Shown here: in pieces, positions 41,417-44,267 of the stretch | How positions within the stretch are numbered: the stretch's first letter is position 1 | How the letters are laid out: each line of letters starts with the position of its first letter | Assembly (NCBI GenBank): GCA_024692165.1 | Contig: JAILMY010000169.1 | Location: 1 to 44,267 of the forward strand | DNA: 44,267 nt | Direction of reading: 5' to 3' | Origin: Butyrivibrio sp. | Lineage (GTDB): Bacteria; Bacillota; Clostridia; Lachnospirales; Lachnospiraceae | Program-made: the position numbers and the translations under genes | The notes under the pieces: model-generated | Database searches by the model: none | The model's input: the letters and a program-made list of their open reading frames with translations, nothing else | Told to the model about the DNA's origin: nothing

Positions 41417-43018
41417 AGGCTTAATAGCTGCAATATCCTGAACATAAAGTGGGAAGAACTTATAGCCTGTAAACTTCTTGTTAAGAACTACAAACTCAGG
41501 AAGGTCCTGAATGTATACGCTGGCAGCTTCCTGTGAAAGGATTGTCTCGCACTCCTTGTAGAAGGCTGTCTTCTCGTCGTCGTTCTGTGTAGCCTGTGCA
41601 TTTGCATAAGCTGCGTCGTAAGCATCGCTCTTGAAGTTAACAAAGTTCTTGCCTGCATCTGACACATATCTTGAAAGAAGTGCAGAAGCTGAAAGTGTAG
41701 AAGCATCAATACCTACTACAGTTGCCTCATACTTTCTGTCTGAGTAAACATCGCTAACCCATGAGTTCCACTCGATCTCCTGAATGTTAGCTGTGACACC
41801 GATTGCCTTAAGTTCCTCTGCGATAACCTGTGCTGTATCTACGTGCTGGCCATAGTTTGATGGAACTGTGATAGTAAACTCAAATCCATCAGGATAGCCT
41901 GCCTCAGCCAGGAGTTCTTTTGCCTTATCAACATCTGTGTTGTATGTATCATTAAGCTCAGGCATATAGTACTTGGTAAATGCAGGGAACATGGCACTTC
42001 CTACCTCTGTTCCTGCTCCGTCAGATACGAAATCCATGATTTCCTGTGGATTTACTGCATAGCAGAGAGCCTGACGTACCTTCACATCATCAAAAGGCTT
42101 AACATCGTTGTTGAGGTAAAGAGCCTGTACAAGGTTCATTGTTCCCTCATAAACTTCAAACTTGTCTGAAAGCTGATTAGCCTGTGTGCTTGTTACACGG
42201 GCCATCATATCAATAGAACCGCCCTCAAGGTCCATAACAATAGCATCCATATTGGACTCGATCTTGAACACCACATCCTTGATATAAGCCTTTTCTCCCC
42301 AGTAATCATCAAATCTTGTTACGATGAAATTCTCCTGTGGTGAGTTTGAAACATACATGTAAGGGCCTGTTCCGATTGGAGTAGTATCAGGATGCTCATT
42401 AGCTGCAGGGATAATAGCAACTGTAAGCTGTGTTAAAAAGTCTGAATCTGCCTCCTTAAGAACGATGTCCACATGTGAATCATCTACAATATTTACACTG
42501 TCGATCTTGGAATAAGCACGGATAAGTGGCTCTGAGCCATCAACGCCCATGTTGCGCTCGATAGAATACTTGATATCATCTACTGTAACTGCGCTTCCAT
42601 CATGGAACTTGATTCCATCTCTAAGTGTGAATGAATAAACTGTTGCGTCATCTGAAATGGTGTAATCACTGGCTACAGCAGGGTTAAGGTTACCGTTTTC
42701 GTCAGCCTTAACAAGGCCCTCGAAAATATTATAGAATACTTCTCTGGTTCCAGCCCCTGTTGCGTTGTGGGGGTCAAGACCGTCAATATCCTGAGGTATA
42801 CCTACGATAAGCTTGGAAAGATCATCCGCCTCTGTAGTAGCTGCCTGAGTATCAGCAGTTGTATCTGCTGTCTGTGTGCTGGTCACTGTATCAGTGCCTG
42901 CCCCTGTCTCCTGGCTACTGTTTGCGGAATCCCCTGCCTTGTCACTTGAGCATCCACTCAATGCAACAGTCAGTGTTGTTAACACGACCATCAGAAGTGA
43001 AGTTCCTTTCTTTCTCAT
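41408..43018 (-). CDS. oppA: Oligopeptide-binding lipoprotein, OppA/DppA type
   Basis: An extracellular solute-binding protein of family 5 that captures peptides for the Opp permease. It has a signal peptide with lipobox (VALSGC, Cys at about residue 23 from the chosen start), a Ser/Thr/Ala-rich linker (about 25-65), then the family core: LIVGIPQDIDGLDPHNATG, YSFTLRDGIKFHDGSAVTVDD with the family 5 signature, PIGTGPYMYVSN and VRQALCYAVNPQEI. I choose the ATG at 43018 (MRKKGTSLL), which has GAGGAG close upstream. An ATG six codons earlier at 43036 has AGGAGG 11 bases upstream and is nearly as good. It heads the opp operon, behind a strong promoter. Confidence 0.92.
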   Translation of the reverse strand: MRKKGTSLLMVVLTTLTVALSGCSSDKAGDSANSSQETGAGTDTVTSTQTADTTADTQAATTEADDLSKLIVGIPQDIDGLDPHNATGAGTREVFYNIFEGLVKADENGNLNPAVASDYTISDDATVYSFTLRDGIKFHDGSAVTVDDIKYSIERNMGVDGSEPLIRAYSKIDSVNIVDDSHVDIVLKEADSDFLTQLTVAIIPAANEHPDTTPIGTGPYMYVSNSPQENFIVTRFDDYWGEKAYIKDVVFKIESNMDAIVMDLEGGSIDMMARVTSTQANQLSDKFEVYEGTMNLVQALYLNNDVKPFDDVKVRQALCYAVNPQEIMDFVSDGAGTEVGSAMFPAFTKYYMPELNDTYNTDVDKAKELLAEAGYPDGFEFTITVPSNYGQHVDTAQVIAEELKAIGVTANIQEIEWNSWVSDVYSDRKYEATVVGIDASTLSASALLSRYVSDAGKNFVNFKSDAYDAAYANAQATQNDDEKTAFYKECETILSQEAASVYIQDLPEFVVLNKKFTGYKFFPLYVQDIAAIKPAS

Positions 43019-43119
43019 AATTCTCCTCTTAATCATGTTACAATCTTCCTCCTATATTAAGTTGAATTTACTGCCTTAGAAGGTGGCAGCGATATGTGCA
43101 CTCTCGTGTCACAATCATC

Positions 43120-43148
43120 ACTATACGGCTTTGTCAAAGAATTGTCAA
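43120..43148 (-). promoter_or_regulatory. Promoter of the opp operon
   Basis: On the minus strand a perfect TTGACA (43143-43148) and TATAGT (43120-43125, 5/6) are exactly 17 bases apart, giving a leader of about 95 bases before oppA. It lies just past the nrdR terminator. Confidence 0.85.
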
Positions 43149-43163
43149 CGCCCCAAAAAGCCC

Positions 43164-43199
43164 GAAAAATAAAGAAGGCGCAGCCCCCAAAGCTGCGCC
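43164..43199 (-). terminator. Intrinsic terminator of nrdR
   Basis: On the minus strand GGCGCAGC (43192-43199) pairs with GCTGCGCC (43177-43184) over a seven-base loop, followed by TTCTTTATTTTT. Confidence 0.9.
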
Positions 43200-43227
43200 G
43201 GATTTGCGGATAAACAAACACTTGCTG

Positions 43228-43740
43228 TTATTCCTTCTTAAGAAGAGGAGTGCTCTTATCAGTAGAATATGTAATGGTACCCTCAGCTTCCTTCTTAAGC
43301 ACAGACTTAAGCTCATCCATAAAGGTATTAACATCCTTGAACTCACGATAAACTGAAGCAAATCTTACATAAGCGACAGGATCCAGATTCTTCATCTTGT
43401 CCATAACTATCTCACCGATAGCACGGCTAGGAATCTCCTTCTGTTCCATATTGAAAACCTCAGTCTCCACAGCATCAACCATCTTGGTAATCTGCTCGGC
43501 GCTTACAGGTCTCTTATGGCAAGCCCTGAATACACCTGCCTCGATCTTGGCACGATCATAGGGTTCTCTTACATCGCCCTTCTTTATAACAATAAGCGGA
43601 ATCGTCTCGACCTTCTCATAGGTGGTGAAACGCTTACCACAGGAATCGCATACTCTTCTACGCCTGATGGATGTATTCTCATCTGCAGGCCTTGAGTCAA
43701 TAACTCTAGTGTCATCTTTTCCACAGAAAGGGCACTTCAT
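43228..43740 (-). CDS. nrdR: Transcriptional repressor NrdR
   Basis: A 170-residue ATP/dATP-binding repressor of ribonucleotide reductase genes. The N-terminal zinc ribbon has CPFCGKDDTRVIDSR and RRRRVCDSCGKRFTTYE (four Cys). The ATP-cone follows (PLIVIKKGDVREPYDRAKI, then IVMDKMKNLDPVAYVRFASVYREF). Length and order match the family closely. The ATG at 43740 has GGAGG seven bases upstream. The frame opens 33 codons earlier, but that part is not family-like. No nrd genes are in the window. Sites resembling NrdR boxes lie upstream, so it may control itself. Confidence 0.95.
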   Translation of the reverse strand: MKCPFCGKDDTRVIDSRPADENTSIRRRRVCDSCGKRFTTYEKVETIPLIVIKKGDVREPYDRAKIEAGVFRACHKRPVSAEQITKMVDAVETEVFNMEQKEIPSRAIGEIVMDKMKNLDPVAYVRFASVYREFKDVNTFMDELKSVLKKEAEGTITYSTDKSTPLLKKE

Positions 43741-43775
43741 TGGGTTTCCTCCGCTTAAAAAATATTCTACTTTAT

Positions 43776-43804
43776 ATTGTATATAAAACTTTGCCACTCC
43801 ACAA
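43776..43804 (-). promoter_or_regulatory. Candidate nrdR promoter
   Basis: On the minus strand TTGTGG (43799-43804, 3/6) and TACAAT (43776-43781, 5/6) are 17 bases apart, leaving a leader of about 30 bases to nrdR. The -35 overlaps an NrdR-box-like site at 43799-43814. Confidence 0.4.
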
Positions 43805-43835
43805 TCTATTGTATCATCAATTCTCGCCATTTTCC

Positions 43836-43851
43836 ACACTATATTTCGTCT
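43836..43851. promoter_or_regulatory. Possible NrdR box
   Basis: ACACTATATTTCGTCT agrees with the published NrdR-box pattern (about ACACWATATATWGTGT, from memory) at 13 of 16 positions. A second candidate, CCACAATCTATTGTAT at 43799-43814, also scores 13. Their 37-base spacing is not the usual whole number of helical turns, so the pair is uncertain. Confidence 0.3.
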
Positions 43852-43904
43852 TGCGCCGCATTTAAGGTATATTTTTCGACTTATTTTGAGCTTCTTAGGC
43901 GCTA

Positions 43905-43956
43905 TGTAAAATATATTTTACACTTTTCATTAGAATTTTGTAAAATATAGTTGACA
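43905..43956. promoter_or_regulatory. Tandem palindromic operator sites
   Basis: TGTAAAATATATTTTACA (43905-43922) is a perfect 18-base palindrome. A copy with 16 of 18 identical bases (43939-43956) lies 34 bases downstream and ends on the -35 box of the plus-strand promoter. Two copies of one palindrome at a promoter indicate a dimeric regulator; its identity is unknown. Confidence 0.6.
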
Positions 43957-43979
43957 TTATTCATATGACGCGTTATATT
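43951..43979 (+). promoter_or_regulatory. Promoter of the right-edge gene
   Basis: A perfect TTGACA (43951-43956) and TATATT (43974-43979) are exactly 17 bases apart. The -35 overlaps the second palindrome. Confidence 0.8.
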
Positions 43980-44094
43980 AAAATCACAGAAAGCAAATGC
44001 GCATTGTAAAACAAACAAATCACAGACAATAAGCTGTCCTGAGGAATCCACTGCAAAGGATAACCCTAAGGATCCACACCGGAGGAATGAGAAA

Positions 44095-44267
44095 ATGACA
44101 GAATCAATTATTTTAGTACTTTTTTACTTAGTTATTGTAGTAGTACTTGCTATTCTTATAAGACGCAAGAGCAAGAATCAGCAATATGATGAGATGCAGC
44201 TCAAGAACCGGGCTGAAGCATATAAGCGTGCATTTTTTACCATGATAATCATGCTGGTTGGAATTAT
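44095..44267 (+). CDS. Membrane protein, N-terminal part only
   Basis: An open frame from the ATG at 44095 that runs off the right edge (57 complete codons). The first residues are a membrane helix (SIILVLFYLVIVVVLAILI) followed by a basic, polar stretch (RRKSKNQQYDEMQLKNR), and then a second hydrophobic start (FFTMIIMLVGI). GGAGG lies nine bases upstream. A three-codon frame (44087-44098) overlaps the start. The family cannot be told from this fragment. It is transcribed divergently from nrdR under a strong promoter with tandem palindromes. Confidence 0.75.
   Translation, partial: MTESIILVLFYLVIVVVLAILIRRKSKNQQYDEMQLKNRAEAYKRAFFTMIIMLVGI

Larger units (their letters stand above)
43741..44094. 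other. Divergent regulatory region between nrdR and the right-edge gene
   Basis: This 354-base AT-rich stretch holds the nrdR promoter candidate and NrdR-box-like sites (43776-43851), tandem near-identical palindromes (43905-43956), a strong plus-strand promoter (43951-43979) and a leader of about 109 bases for the right-edge gene. I see no coding region beyond a three-codon frame at 44087. Confidence 0.7.

Noticed and set aside
43741-43839. N-terminal extension of nrdR
   Set aside because: The 33 extra codons do not belong to the family and cover promoter-like sequence; GGAGG serves the ATG at 43740.
43980-44090. Riboswitch in the leader of the right-edge gene
   Set aside because: The leader contains several GGAT/ATCC repeats, but I could match no known riboswitch core and saw no terminator hairpin.

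Overview
The window looks like a chromosomal segment of a Gram-positive anaerobe of the Lachnospiraceae (Butyrivibrio/Pseudobutyrivibrio-like). The pointers are the ispF-cysS-mrnC-rlmB-sigH housekeeping order of Firmicutes, a CarD-type regulator, a fused AroE-AroK protein, a YkuD protein with a YPDV-type wall-protein repeat, large carbohydrate solute-binding proteins, consensus AGGAGG ribosome sites and simple TTGACA/TATAAT promoters. The genus is inference. Nearly every gene lies on the minus strand; the exceptions are one tRNA-Met gene and a partial gene at the right edge. No CRISPR array, insertion sequence, integrase or prophage was seen.

Layout, left to right, with minus-strand operons read right to left. 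(1) 1-4509: a carbohydrate locus with a GH43 exo-beta-1,3-galactanase-like enzyme, a 972-residue solute-binding protein and a sugar ABC permease cut by the window edge; a LacI-type palindrome lies in the promoter region. (2) 4900-12986: azlC-azlD, ispF, cysS, mrnC, rlmB, sigH and two GT39-like membrane glycosyltransferases, closed by an intrinsic terminator. (3) 13154-14440: a free-standing AlaX-type tRNA editing protein. (4) 14506-22061: a signalling operon of two membrane hybrid histidine kinases and a 7TM-GAF protein with a dead GGDEF domain; the 1122-residue kinase carries a complete DegV (fatty-acid-binding) domain between its receiver and HPt domains. (5) 22235-25894: carD with an elaborate leader, a GNAT acetyltransferase, an unknown protein and an EAL phosphodiesterase. 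(6) 25938-31669: a cytoplasmic GH13 amylase, a PAP2 phosphatase, tRNA-Met, an L,D-transpeptidase and a GGDEF-EAL protein with a periplasmic-binding-type sensor. (7) 31768-37154: a MATE exporter, argS, queH and the aroE-aroK fusion. (8) 37343-43740: an unknown 144-residue protein, the oligopeptide transporter oppABCDF with a strong promoter and a hairpin cluster between oppA and oppB, and nrdR. (9) 43741-44267: a regulatory region with tandem palindromes over a strong plus-strand promoter, then a partial membrane-protein gene.

Functionally the window mixes polysaccharide and peptide uptake, core translation and isoprenoid genes, and dense signalling: two phosphorelay kinases, one intact EAL, one GGDEF-EAL and one degenerate GGDEF. 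The strongest candidate for something new is the two-kinase operon with the embedded DegV domain. It suggests a phosphorelay that responds to fatty acids or acyl lipids. The second kinase lacks an HPt domain and may share its neighbour's.
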